A DNA stretch of 33,956 nucleotides, from assembly GCA_001803235.1 (NCBI GenBank), contig MHBL01000111.1:1-33956 (forward strand). Direction: 5' to 3'. The notes beneath the pieces were generated by a model. The model did no database searches. It was not told where the DNA came from and saw only the letters and a list, made by a program, of their open reading frames with translations. Made by a program: the position numbers and the translations under genes. Below, one piece after another: positions 1 to 6,946 of the stretch (positions are counted from its first letter, which is position 1; each line of letters starts with the position of its first letter). This stretch comes from Lentisphaerae bacterium RIFOXYA12_64_32. Lineage in GTDB: Bacteria > Verrucomicrobiota > Lentisphaeria > Oligosphaerales > YB12-FULL-65-16.

Positions 1-61
1 TGCCAGACCCTGGAGCGCCCGCGTCCTCGCGGGCTCCGGGCTCCTTCAGTTTCATGGGAGT
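1..61 (-). repeat. Dispersed REP-like element, copy 1
   Basis: A hairpin with stem GCCCGCG, loop TCCT and stem CGCGGGC lies at 17-34, flanked by GGAGC and TCC. About 60 bp here match the reverse complement of 5971-6031 with only a few differences, including the outer TTTCATGGGAGT tail. Two shorter copies of the hairpin occur at 6048-6073 and 20124-20150. The element may extend past the left edge of the window. Confidence 0.75.
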
Positions 62-91
62 GGCGGGTGCTGGGCTGGGGGGGGGCTCGCC

Positions 92-149
92 AAAGTGGCG
101 GGACCAGCTCGGTCCCGCGGGTGTCGGAGCGAACCGCTCCGACCACTTT
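92..149. repeat. Compound palindrome with two hairpins inside an outer stem
   Basis: AAAGTGG at 92-98 pairs with CCACTTT at 143-149. Inside lie two perfect 8-bp hairpins: GCGGGACC/GGTCCCGC (98-105 with 111-118) and GTCGGAGC/GCTCCGAC (123-130 with 136-143). Drawn as RNA or single-stranded DNA this is a three-way junction. It looks like a small non-coding mobile element, but I see only one copy in the window. The function is unknown. Confidence 0.6.
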
Positions 150-402
150 AGACGCCAGCCCCGGTCAACCCTCGACCCTATCTCCACCCGCCACTGACGC
201 ATTACGTGGGGGGACAGCGGCCGTTTGGGCGAATCCCGTCGTCGCAGTATGTTACGTCTTGGACTGGCGGCGGAACACCGTCAGTTAACAGGCAACGCGC
301 AATCGACCTTTTGGGATGGGGTCGTGAACGACGCGGGGCTGGACCTGCCACCGTAGGACTCTGAGTGGCGGACACCGCCCACGCTGGGGAGGAACTGACA
401 CC

Positions 403-1491
403 ATGACACGAAGAACCCGAGCAGCGCTCACCTTCGCGGCAATCATGGCGGCCTTCTGCGTGACCGGGCCGGCCCGGGCCGCGGACGACTCGTGGAGCCT
501 CTACGAAATCCGTGCGTCAGCCTCCGTCACACTGCAGATCGAGGCGCTGCCCGGGAGAACCCTTTTCCTGGACGCGACCGGCGCCTGGCAGGACGCGAAC
601 TGCGACCAGAAAGAAAAAACACGCACCATTCGCATCGACGTGACCCGGATCAAGGACGGCGCCACCAAAGTCCTGGTCAATCCGCCCGCATCGCTGAACC
701 ACGACGACCGGACCGCGCCGGTCGTCCGCGCGCTTGTCCTCGACGGCAGAGCGGTCACGCCGCAGCCGGTCGTGGAACTGGGGTCGGCCGGCACGCAACC
801 GAAGAAGGTCGCGATTACCCTGGCGGACGAAGGCAGCGCGATCGTGCCCGGTTCGGTGGCGACGGTGCTGGACGGGGCACGTGTCGAGGCCGCCTGCCAG
901 CCTGCCGACAACGGCAAGACACTGGCCTGCACGCTGGACTTGCCGGCGCTCGATTACGGGGCCCATGAACTCGGCCTGGATGCGACGGACAGTTCGCCCT
1001 TCCGCAACCGCGTTGGGCTTCGCATCCGATTCGCCCTTCTGGACACCGATAACGTGGCGCAGGCGTCGTTGGGCGCCCGGGTGAAGGTCGACAGCCTGTT
1101 TCCGGAATACTCTGCCGGCCCGATCAACGACGGTGACTCCCAGGGTTGTGCGGGCGCCGGCTCGCCGGCGGTGACGTGGGCGTCGGCCGAGACGGCCACC
1201 GAGCACTGGGTCGAGATCCAGCTCGCGCAACCGCAAGCGGTCGGCAGTGTGGCGGTGTACTGGGCTTACAAGAAGCCCTCGAAGCGCATTGAGGTCCAGA
1301 TCATGAAGGACGGCACGTGGACCACGATCGGGGTCGGTGACGCCAAGTCGGCGCAGCAGGTCACCACCACCATCCGGTTCGATCCCGTAACCACGGACCA
1401 GTTGCGCCTGGTCCAGCCGGTCGGGTGCGGCAGCAGTGAACGACCCAACCTGGCCTGGATCGGCGAGGTCAGTGTGGGCAAGGCGAAGTAG
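403..1491 (+). CDS. Secreted protein with C-terminal discoidin (F5/8 type C)-like domain
   Basis: The 362-residue product starts with a classic Sec signal peptide: basic MTRRTR, a hydrophobic stretch, and an ARA cleavage site near residue 26. The start is supported by GGAGG about 10 bases upstream. Residues about 120-210 look like an immunoglobulin-like beta-sandwich. Residues about 227-358 resemble a galactose-binding or discoidin fold, with a 'NDGD' loop early on, 'HWVEIQLAQPQAVGSVAVYW' in the middle and a C-terminal 'WIGEVSV' strand. Such domains usually bind carbohydrate or a surface ligand, so a cell-surface or periplasmic binding role is inferred. No catalytic motif is visible. The next small gene begins 62 bp downstream on the same strand and could be cotranscribed. 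The secretion call is strong; the ligand cannot be predicted. Confidence 0.8.
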   Translation: MTRRTRAALTFAAIMAAFCVTGPARAADDSWSLYEIRASASVTLQIEALPGRTLFLDATGAWQDANCDQKEKTRTIRIDVTRIKDGATKVLVNPPASLNHDDRTAPVVRALVLDGRAVTPQPVVELGSAGTQPKKVAITLADEGSAIVPGSVATVLDGARVEAACQPADNGKTLACTLDLPALDYGAHELGLDATDSSPFRNRVGLRIRFALLDTDNVAQASLGARVKVDSLFPEYSAGPINDGDSQGCAGAGSPAVTWASAETATEHWVEIQLAQPQAVGSVAVYWAYKKPSKRIEVQIMKDGTWTTIGVGDAKSAQQVTTTIRFDPVTTDQLRLVQPVGCGSSERPNLAWIGEVSVGKAK

Positions 1492-1553
1492 TGTCCCGTT
1501 CTCGTGGAATGGTTGCGGGGCGGGACACATGTGGTGTGAAGGGACGGCCTGTC

Positions 1554-1700
1554 ATGTCCTTGGTTGGACGCATTCTCATCTTGGTTCTCTTGCTGGGGGT
1601 CAGCAGCGGCTGCGTGACCCGCACCTATGAAAGCAGAACGGGCAAGTCTGCCGAGAAGAAGACCCTCTGGTTCTGGCAGGAGGACTACAGGCAACCCTGA
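1554..1700 (+). CDS. Small lipoprotein, 48 aa
   Basis: Starting at the ATG at 1554 the product is 48 residues. It has a hydrophobic N-terminus (VGRILILVLLLGV) and a plausible lipobox SSG-C at residue 20, so a mature lipoprotein of about 29 residues is predicted. An in-frame GTG at 1491 would add 21 residues before the signal peptide and is less likely. An AAGGGACGG stretch upstream is only a weak ribosome binding site. The tail has no recognisable domain; it is basic and ends with WFWQEDYRQP. It probably anchors to a membrane. Family unknown. Confidence 0.6.
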   Translation: MSLVGRILILVLLLGVSSGCVTRTYESRTGKSAEKKTLWFWQEDYRQP

Positions 1701-1804
1701 CGACCGGGGGCAATGCCCCGGCAAGGTGGCACCCAGGCAGCCTCACTTGGGTGGCTTCTCGGTCTTCCTTAGAGTCGAGGGGCATTCGGAGTGACCCCAA
1801 CCCC

Positions 1805-2656
1805 ATGAGTCTGGTCTTTGGCGCCATACTTCCGCACGGGCCCGGCATCGTCTCCGAAGTTGCGGAGGATCCCGGCTTGATGGCGGAGACGCGAGCCGCA
1901 ATGGCGGAGGCGGGACGGCGCTTCGCAGCCGCGCGGGTGGACACGGTCATTCTGCTCGATCCGTTTCTGGTCCATACACAGAACCTGTTCGAGTCCCGTT
2001 CCCTGTTCGCGGGGGAAGGCACACTCCCTGTCGGCACGGCGACCCGCGCGGGTGGGACCCTGAGCGGGCCGCAGGGCCGGCGTGTTCAGGACTGCTTCGC
2101 GTGCGACGTGGCCCTGGCCGACGCGATTCTGGCCGCAGGCGGCACGGCCTTCCCGGTCAGGCGCGCAGACGGCGAGAATGGCGAACTGCGGCTCGACGGG
2201 GGCGCGATGATCCCGCTCTGGTTCACCCTGCACCCGCTGCCCGCGCCGCGCCCGGGCCTGGTCATCATCGCCCCCAGTCCGGCCGTGCCGCGCGAGATGC
2301 TCGTGCGCTTCGGCCACCTGCTTGCGGACGTCGCGCGCGACTCCGGAAAACGCGTGGCGCTCATTGCCTCCGCGGACCAGGGGCACACGCACGCCCCAGA
2401 CCACAAACGCTTCGGTTTCTCACCCGCCGCGGCACAACATGACGCTCTGTACTGCAACGCGGTGAAAGAGAACTGCCTCGACCGCCTCCTGGACATCAGC
2501 GACGAGATGTTAAAGGAGTCATGGACAGACTCGCTCTGGCAAACCCTGATCCTCGCCGGTGCGCTCAGCGTCGTGCCGATGAGAGTGGATCTCCTCTCGT
2601 ATGCGGTGCCCACGTACTACGGCATGGCCGTTGCCGTGTACGAACCCGCCACATGA
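1805..2656 (+). CDS. Class III extradiol dioxygenase, LigB-like
   Basis: This 283-residue protein resembles the LigB/MEMO superfamily of Fe(II)-dependent class III ring-cleavage dioxygenases. The N-terminal GAILPHGPGI places a family histidine at residue 11. A second histidine lies in DPFLVHTQN, and the later ASADQGHTH segment sits where the family carries another conserved histidine. I chose the ATG at 1805 because homologues begin right at this strand; an upstream in-frame start at 1751 adds 18 residues with no family resemblance. A short GGAG lies upstream. The neighbours do not reveal the substrate. Many members of this superfamily have unknown, possibly non-aromatic substrates, so enzyme activity is inferred. 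The gene ends 88 bp before the convergent radical SAM gene. Confidence 0.75.
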   Translation: MSLVFGAILPHGPGIVSEVAEDPGLMAETRAAMAEAGRRFAAARVDTVILLDPFLVHTQNLFESRSLFAGEGTLPVGTATRAGGTLSGPQGRRVQDCFACDVALADAILAAGGTAFPVRRADGENGELRLDGGAMIPLWFTLHPLPAPRPGLVIIAPSPAVPREMLVRFGHLLADVARDSGKRVALIASADQGHTHAPDHKRFGFSPAAAQHDALYCNAVKENCLDRLLDISDEMLKESWTDSLWQTLILAGALSVVPMRVDLLSYAVPTYYGMAVAVYEPAT

Positions 2657-2744
2657 CGTTCCCGCCTTTCGCGTGTTTCGCCACGGCTGTTCCGGCTGGA
2701 ACGCGTCACCCAGGCCATGCGCCTCAGCCAAAACGGCGTCGGGC

Positions 2745-4283
2745 TCACGAGTTGGAACCCGTGTCTCGGTTGGGCGCTTCCTGTCCGGCATCGATCATTC
2801 TGCCGGGGAGTTCCGGTTTCCGGGTCAGGGTGCGGCGCCGGAACGGGCTGTAGAGCATCTTCACGATATCGGTCATCTTCATGTGCCGGCTGAACGTGCG
2901 GATGAGGCGATAGGTCTGGAGTGGACGCTGGATCACGCGGCGGGCGAAGAGCATCGCGTAGCCTCTCATTCGCAGGCGGTTGACGACTTCGCTGGGCAGC
3001 GTGGTGGGGTCGATGTCAGAGCACTTGAACCACTTGTGCCAATCCCGCGCGTCATCGATGATCCCGCGCGCGACGTACTCCTTCCACAGCGGCGTACCCC
3101 TGTAGACGCACAGGCGGTTGAAGCCGAACGTGTCCAACTTCAGCCGCGCCGCGAAGCGGAAACTCTCCAAGGTGTCCGCCGCGGTCTCGTCCGGACAGCC
3201 GATCACGAAGAACCCGTGGACCCTGGCGATTCCGGCCTGTTTCGCCTGGCTGACGGCACGCTCGATTTGCGCCAGGTCCTGACGCTTCCCGAGGCGGTCC
3301 AGCATCTTCTGCGTGCCGGACTCGACCCCAAACGCGAGGTTGGTGCAGTTCGCTTGCTTCATGATCGGCAGTTGGTCCGCCGCGCCCGAATCCACCCGAC
3401 CCTCGCAGCCCCAGGTAAACTCCAGCTTGCGGTCGATGATGCCGCGGCAAATGTCGTTAATGCGCTGGCGGTTCAGCAGGAAGTGGTCATCGGTGAGGTA
3501 AATCGAGCGATAGCCCTGATCGTGCAACTGCTGCATTTCACCCACGACATGTGCCGCCGAACGGTACCGCCACTTGCCGCCGGACAGCGCCGGGATATCG
3601 CAATAGATACAGGAGAAAGGGCAACCCCTGGTCGTCTGCATGGTGCAGAACTTGTCCAAGGAGAGAACCGCGGGAACGTCCAGGGGCAGGGACTCGATGT
3701 AGTCGATCGGCAGGCTGGTTCGGTCCGGGTACGGGAACTGGTCCAGGTCCTGGATGAGCGGGCGCGCCGCGTTGCGGACGACCTCGTCACCGCGGCGCCA
3801 GACAAGGCCCGCCACGGCGCCCGGATCATCGAGGTGATCCAGGTAGTCCGGAAGCAGTTCCTCGCCTTCCCCGACGCCGATGCAGTCGATATAGGGACAA
3901 TCGCGCAGGATGTGGTCGGGGCTCATGGAGGCGAACGGTCCCCCGGCGATGATCGGGATCGCTGGGGCTTCCGACCGCAACCGGCGGGCCAGGTCTTTGA
4001 CCGTCGGGTAGATGGTGGCGGAAAGGAAGGACAGTGCGACCACATCGGGCGGTTCGTCCTTCACCGCCTGCGCAATGCACGACGCCTTCATCAGCGGGTG
4101 ACAGGTGTCGAACATCCGCACTTGGTGTCCGTGCTGGCGCAGGATCGGCGCCAGAACCTGGATCCCGAGCGGCGGGAACGCCATGATCTGGAGACGCCCG
4201 TCGTCAGGCCGAGGCCCAGCCAGACCTTTGGGAAGGGGCCGGTAGAAGTTCTCGTCTCTTACGTCGACCAAGAAAACCTTCAC
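2745..4283 (-). CDS. B12-binding-domain radical SAM protein (BchE/Elp3-like layout)
   Basis: The 512-residue product has an N-terminal cobalamin-binding-like Rossmann domain (about residues 1-150), shown by PPLGIQVLAPILRQHGHQV and IIAGGPFAS. The radical SAM core follows, with CPFSCIYC supplying Cys221, Cys225 and Cys228 for the 4Fe-4S cluster. Further core signatures are YLTDDHF, WGCEGRVD and FGVESGTQKMLDRL. The C-terminal 120 residues are basic and family-specific. A GTG start at 4283 is preferred: GAGGG lies about 10 bases upstream and the product then opens with the usual MKVFLVDVRD. A longer in-frame start at 4331 adds residues unlike the family. Members of this class do methylations, cyclisations or rearrangements in lipid and natural-product pathways. 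No partner gene indicates the substrate. Confidence 0.88.
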   Translation of the reverse strand: MKVFLVDVRDENFYRPLPKGLAGPRPDDGRLQIMAFPPLGIQVLAPILRQHGHQVRMFDTCHPLMKASCIAQAVKDEPPDVVALSFLSATIYPTVKDLARRLRSEAPAIPIIAGGPFASMSPDHILRDCPYIDCIGVGEGEELLPDYLDHLDDPGAVAGLVWRRGDEVVRNAARPLIQDLDQFPYPDRTSLPIDYIESLPLDVPAVLSLDKFCTMQTTRGCPFSCIYCDIPALSGGKWRYRSAAHVVGEMQQLHDQGYRSIYLTDDHFLLNRQRINDICRGIIDRKLEFTWGCEGRVDSGAADQLPIMKQANCTNLAFGVESGTQKMLDRLGKRQDLAQIERAVSQAKQAGIARVHGFFVIGCPDETAADTLESFRFAARLKLDTFGFNRLCVYRGTPLWKEYVARGIIDDARDWHKWFKCSDIDPTTLPSEVVNRLRMRGYAMLFARRVIQRPLQTYRLIRTFSRHMKMTDIVKMLYSPFRRRTLTRKPELPGRMIDAGQEAPNRDTGSNS

Positions 4284-4457
4284 GGTAAGAACACCCTCAT
4301 TGGTTGACCTCGGTTTTCGCACGTGCCCCAATCACCATGGGGCGAGTTCTACGCTTCCAAGCTTCCGGAGTCCACCGCTGCACGCAAATGCGAAGCAGGG
4401 CAAGTCATCGTGACCGGTGCCACAGAACGGCCGCCAACGGCATCGGGTCAATTGGGA

Positions 4458-4471
4458 GTTCTCGCGAGAAC
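4458..4471. promoter_or_regulatory. Perfect 14-bp palindrome, possible operator
   Basis: GTTCTCGCGAGAAC is an exact palindrome about 175 bp upstream of the minus-strand radical SAM start. The GTTC-N6-GAAC form is operator-like. There is no regulator gene nearby and only one copy, so the role is a guess. Confidence 0.25.
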
Positions 4472-4637
4472 GGGCGGAAACCCGCTTGCTGTCCCTGCCC
4501 TAAACTACAGGAGAAGAGGGGGCACGGCAAGAGAAAGGGTAAGATTTCCGCCGTCACCCCGGGTTGCGGCCCTGGGGAGGGGCGTGATCAGTCTCCCTTA
4601 TAGGTGAGAAGGTGTGGAAAATCGATCTTGAGAGGCG

Positions 4638-4696
4638 TCCACTCCCTCACGGTCGTGGCTCGGACATGCGTGTCCGCACTCCGAGCCACGCGCGTC
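4638..4696. repeat. Dispersed-type hairpin element
   Basis: CGTGGCTCGGA (4654-4664) pairs perfectly with TCCGAGCCACG (4680-4690) over 11 bp around a 15-base loop. The preceding CTCCCTCACGGT segment is one I associate with a short palindromic repeat scattered through many high-GC genomes. Only one copy is present in this window. Confidence 0.5.
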
Positions 4697-4744
4697 AGCA
4701 AGCGGTCTCCCTGATTTTTTCACAGCTTCTGGCGCAATCCATCG

Positions 4745-4789
4745 GGTCTAGAAACACACAAAGCCCCGGCGCCTGGCGGTGCCGAGGCT
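4745..4789 (-). terminator. Rho-independent terminator for the minus-strand membrane protein gene
   Basis: Read on the minus strand, a 12-bp stem (AGCC-CGGC-CC type, one mismatch and one G-T pair, loop of four) spans 4789-4762. It is followed by the T-rich run TTGTGTGTTTCT. It lies about 100 bp after the stop codon at 4892 and separates that gene from the radical SAM gene. Confidence 0.6.
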
Positions 4790-4891
4790 CTGTGAAACGT
4801 CTCGGAAATGCTACACATGTTACTGTGCTGCAAGGACTATGGACAATGGACCATGGTCCCCAGTTGCGCGTAGCGCTAAGTTCCGCTTCGT

Positions 4892-5701
4892 CTACTCCTG
4901 CCCGCCCTTGATCTGCATGATGCGCGGCGTTCCGACGCTCTTGCCGGTTTCGTCATAGGTGACGATGACGCCCTGCAGCCCCTTCATGGGATGCTCGTAA
5001 ACCCCGAATTTCTTCAGCGAGAACTGCTTTATCACTTCCATATCGGCCTGCATCTTGGGGAGCGTCTTGGCTTGTATATCGCTGATCTTTTTTTCCGCGG
5101 AGCCAATCCGGCCCATGGTGCTGCCCAGCAGAATCAGGAGCAGGATCACCAATCCGAGCAGGATCGCGTTCAGGCAGACCGACACGACGAGCAGCGGCTG
5201 GCCGCCTTCCTTGCCTGCGGTGGGCGGCGCAATCCGGCTACGCGTGAAACTCGAGGTGCCCGCGACCGCGACGGGAGACGGGGCGGACGGTGGCGCGGCA
5301 GCAGCCTTGACGGGAGCCTTGGGCGCTTCCTCTCTTCTGGCAGCCGCCGGCACGGGTTTATGTGCCACGGCCGGCTTGGCGGCAGCCGGAACCACACCAC
5401 CGGGCTTGCGCTTCATGGCGGGGATAGAACCGCCTTTTCCCGCTTTGCCCGACAGCGGCTTGCCTTTGCCCGAGGCCGGGACCACGTCCTCCGCCTCCGG
5501 CTCCTCTGCCTCCGGCTCTTCCGGCGCCTCGACCATTTCCACCGGCGACTGGGTCTCCATCATCGCCGGGTTCTCGGCCGGGGACGGTTCGTGCGGTGCC
5601 TCCTCTGGCGGCTTCTCTTCGTCGGTCTTCTGCTTTTCCGCCGCCTCAATTGCCGAGCGCTTGAAGGCGGCAAGCGCTGCGTCCCTGAAATTCTTGTCCA
5701 T
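4892..5701 (-). CDS. Single-pass membrane protein with long Pro/Ala/Glu-rich N-terminal region
   Basis: The 269-residue product starts at the ATG at 5701, just after GAGGAG. An in-frame start at 5896 would add 65 residues that look like translated spacer, so I reject it. Residues 1-30 are helical and charged. Residues about 30-165 are low complexity: first acidic (repeated EEPEA), then basic Ala/Pro/Lys-rich. One transmembrane helix lies at about 170-193 (LLVVSVCLNAILLGLVILLL). A short coiled-coil-like stretch and a small C-terminal domain (about 225-269) follow. By the positive-inside rule the long disordered arm is probably cytoplasmic and the C-terminus external. The layout resembles scaffold or envelope-linked proteins, but I recognise no family and assign no function. 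Confidence 0.65.
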   Translation of the reverse strand: MDKNFRDAALAAFKRSAIEAAEKQKTDEEKPPEEAPHEPSPAENPAMMETQSPVEMVEAPEEPEAEEPEAEDVVPASGKGKPLSGKAGKGGSIPAMKRKPGGVVPAAAKPAVAHKPVPAAARREEAPKAPVKAAAAPPSAPSPVAVAGTSSFTRSRIAPPTAGKEGGQPLLVVSVCLNAILLGLVILLLILLGSTMGRIGSAEKKISDIQAKTLPKMQADMEVIKQFSLKKFGVYEHPMKGLQGVIVTYDETGKSVGTPRIMQIKGGQE

Positions 5702-5970
5702 ACGCTCCTCATCTCCCCAGCAGCAAGAACCATCCCCAGCCAGCGTGCCTACATGGCCACCAGCAACGTCCCAGGGTCGGGACATTTTAGACCGCTTTCG
5801 AGTGATTTTCAACCAGTACGGATGCATTTGTGGTACGGCGTCAAGAGTACGGACTGCAGGGGTGCGGCCTTCCATCCAACCCGCGAGAGGGAACAAGCGG
5901 TTCTCCGAAAGCCGCCGATTGGGGAAGACCGCTTACTATTGTGCGCGGCTCTGATGGAGGGCCACCGTTG

Positions 5971-6031
5971 ACTCCCATGAAACGGAAGGGGCCCCGGAGC
6001 CCGCGAGGACGCGGGCGCTCCAGGAACTGGC
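5971..6031 (+). repeat. Dispersed REP-like element, copy 2
   Basis: The hairpin GCCCGCG-AGGA-CGCGGGC lies at 5999-6016. The surrounding 60 bp match the reverse complement of window bases 1-61, from ACTCCCATGAAAC to CAGGAACTGGCA. With the inverted copy at 6048-6073 it forms a REPIN-like doublet: two REP hairpins facing each other across about 26 bp. Confidence 0.75.
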
Positions 6032-6047
6032 ACGGGAGGCTGACTTT

Positions 6048-6073
6048 GGAGTGCCCGCGTCCTCGCGGGCTCC
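6048..6073 (-). repeat. Dispersed REP-like element, copy 3 (hairpin core only)
   Basis: The core GCCCGCG-TCCT-CGCGGGC (6053-6070), flanked by GGAGT and TCC, is inverted relative to copy 2. The long TTTCATGGGAGT tail found in copies 1 and 2 is absent here. Confidence 0.7.
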
Positions 6074-6211
6074 GGAAGCGTCGTGGCCAGTTTCACCTCG
6101 GTATGACCGGGCGGTACGCCACCCGGGAGCCGCTGACGCATTACATCATTTTCGACTCCAGGCTTGCAAACTCCCCAGGGGAGCATAGATTATGACTCCA
6201 TTTTGTGCATT

Positions 6212-6238
6212 TTGACGACACCGCCAGGCCATGACAAT
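6212..6238 (+). promoter_or_regulatory. Candidate sigma-70-like promoter for rpsO
   Basis: TTGACG at 6212-6217 and GACAAT at 6233-6238 are separated by 15 bp, slightly shorter than ideal. They sit about 40 bp before the rpsO start in an otherwise GC-rich region that turns locally AT-rich. Moderate to weak evidence. Confidence 0.3.
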
Positions 6239-6278
6239 GAGACGCCCGTAGCACTCAAGGGACAGGAAGCAAAGCGGG

Positions 6279-6542
6279 ATGGATAAGCAAGCGAAAGCTG
6301 CGACGATCAAGGAATTCGCCCGGTCCGAGAAGGACGTGGGTTCGGCCGAGGTCCAGGTGGCGGTCCTCACCAAGAGGATTCTGCACCTGACCGAACACCT
6401 CAAGATCAACCGCAAGGACCACAGTTCGCGCCGTGGTCTGACGGCGATGGTCAACCGGCGCCGCAAGCACCTCTCCTACCTCGACCGCACCTCGCACACG
6501 CGGTATCTGGAATTGATCCAGCGCCTCGGCCTGAGGCACTGA
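6279..6542 (+). CDS. rpsO: 30S ribosomal protein S15
   Basis: The 87-residue product is full length for S15, which binds 16S rRNA in the central domain of the small subunit. Family signatures include [14 protein letters not shown], the [18 protein letters not shown] block that contacts the rRNA three-way junction, and the C-terminal [11 protein letters not shown] helix with [11 protein letters not shown]. The ATG at 6279 follows AGGAAG at a suitable distance. It is followed on the same strand by pnp, the classic rpsO-pnp pairing. S15 represses its own translation in several bacteria, but no such leader structure is evident here. Confidence 0.97.
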   Translation: MDKQAKAATIKEFARSEKDVGSAEVQVAVLTKRILHLTEHLKINRKDHSSRRGLTAMVNRRRKHLSYLDRTSHTRYLELIQRLGLRH

Positions 6543-6946
6543 CATTCGTCTGAACGCCTGGCCCAGGCCCGCCGCCCGCCCGGATGCGGACGGCCCCATG
6601 CCTGGGTTGGGACAGCAAGAACAAGGAGCACCGCACGGGGAAGCACGGAGAACCGGCTTCAGGTCTCAATCTGGCCAGCGACGTGTGTGTGGAATTCGGT
6701 CGGTATAAGAGCCCGTCAGGGTGGGGTCTTCCCGATCACGACACGCGACGGAACGACGGACGCTTATACCGCAATTCCGCACACAGGCCCTCCTGAACCC
6801 TCCCACATTGCGACCACCGGAACGCCCAGCCCACAAGACGTGGCCTGGTGCCATCGTGCCCTGTCACTGAGACAGCACTCCGGACGTCGTCCGTCTTTCC
6901 CTTCTCCACCCTTGCGGTGCACGCAACTGAAGGAAAGCATCTACTC
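6543..6946. other. rpsO-pnp intergenic leader
   Basis: This 404-bp gap between rpsO and pnp contains no supported gene; open frames across it lack ribosome binding sites and family resemblance. Its main feature is a long inverted repeat at 6684-6785. The final bases carry AAGGAAAG, the pnp ribosome binding site. An in-frame upstream start for pnp at 6848 would add 33 residues unlike PNPase and is rejected. Confidence 0.6.
6684..6785 (+). promoter_or_regulatory. Long inverted repeat in pnp leader, possible RNase III-type control stem
   Basis: GGAATTCGGTCGGTATAAG at 6691-6709 pairs with CTTATACCGCAATTCC at 6763-6778, leaving a 3-base bulge. Outer TGTGTGT and CACACA arms extend the stem to about 6684-6785, around a loop of roughly 53 bases. 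In Escherichia coli a long stem in the same place is cut by RNase III and lets PNPase repress its own synthesis. The analogy is inference from position and shape only. Confidence 0.45.

Larger units (their letters stand above)
1..402. other. Intergenic region with palindromic repeats, no gene supported
   Basis: I find no convincing gene here. A 73-codon open frame at 67-288 lacks a ribosome binding site and runs straight through a hairpin-rich repeat, so I do not call it. The stretch holds two repeat elements (1-61 and 92-149, listed separately). The last 25 bases carry the GGAGG ribosome binding site of the gene that starts at 403. No clear promoter is visible. Confidence 0.6.
4284..4891. 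other. Intergenic region, no gene supported
   Basis: This 608-bp gap lies upstream of the radical SAM gene and downstream of the minus-strand membrane protein gene. It contains a perfect 14-bp palindrome (4458-4471), a dispersed-type hairpin element (4638-4696) and a terminator (4745-4789). Short open frames over 4304-4911 cross these elements and have no ribosome binding site or family resemblance. No clear promoter for the radical SAM gene is visible. Confidence 0.6.
5702..6278. other. Intergenic region between divergent genes, carries a REP-like doublet
   Basis: This 577-bp gap separates the minus-strand membrane protein gene from rpsO. It holds two REP-like hairpins in inverted orientation (5971-6031 and 6048-6073), a candidate rpsO promoter (6212-6238) and the rpsO ribosome binding site. 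No gene is supported here. The base of the membrane protein gene's ribosome binding site (GGGGAGATGAGGAG on the minus strand) lies at 5704-5718. Confidence 0.6.

Noticed and set aside
67..288. Small 73-codon gene on the plus strand
   Set aside because: It runs through the compound palindrome at 92-149, has no ribosome binding site and matches no family.
1805..4283. AmmeMemoRadiSam system (AMMECR1, Memo and radical SAM)
   Set aside because: No AMMECR1 gene is present, the two genes converge rather than form an operon, and the radical SAM protein is of the B12-domain type instead of the small activase type.
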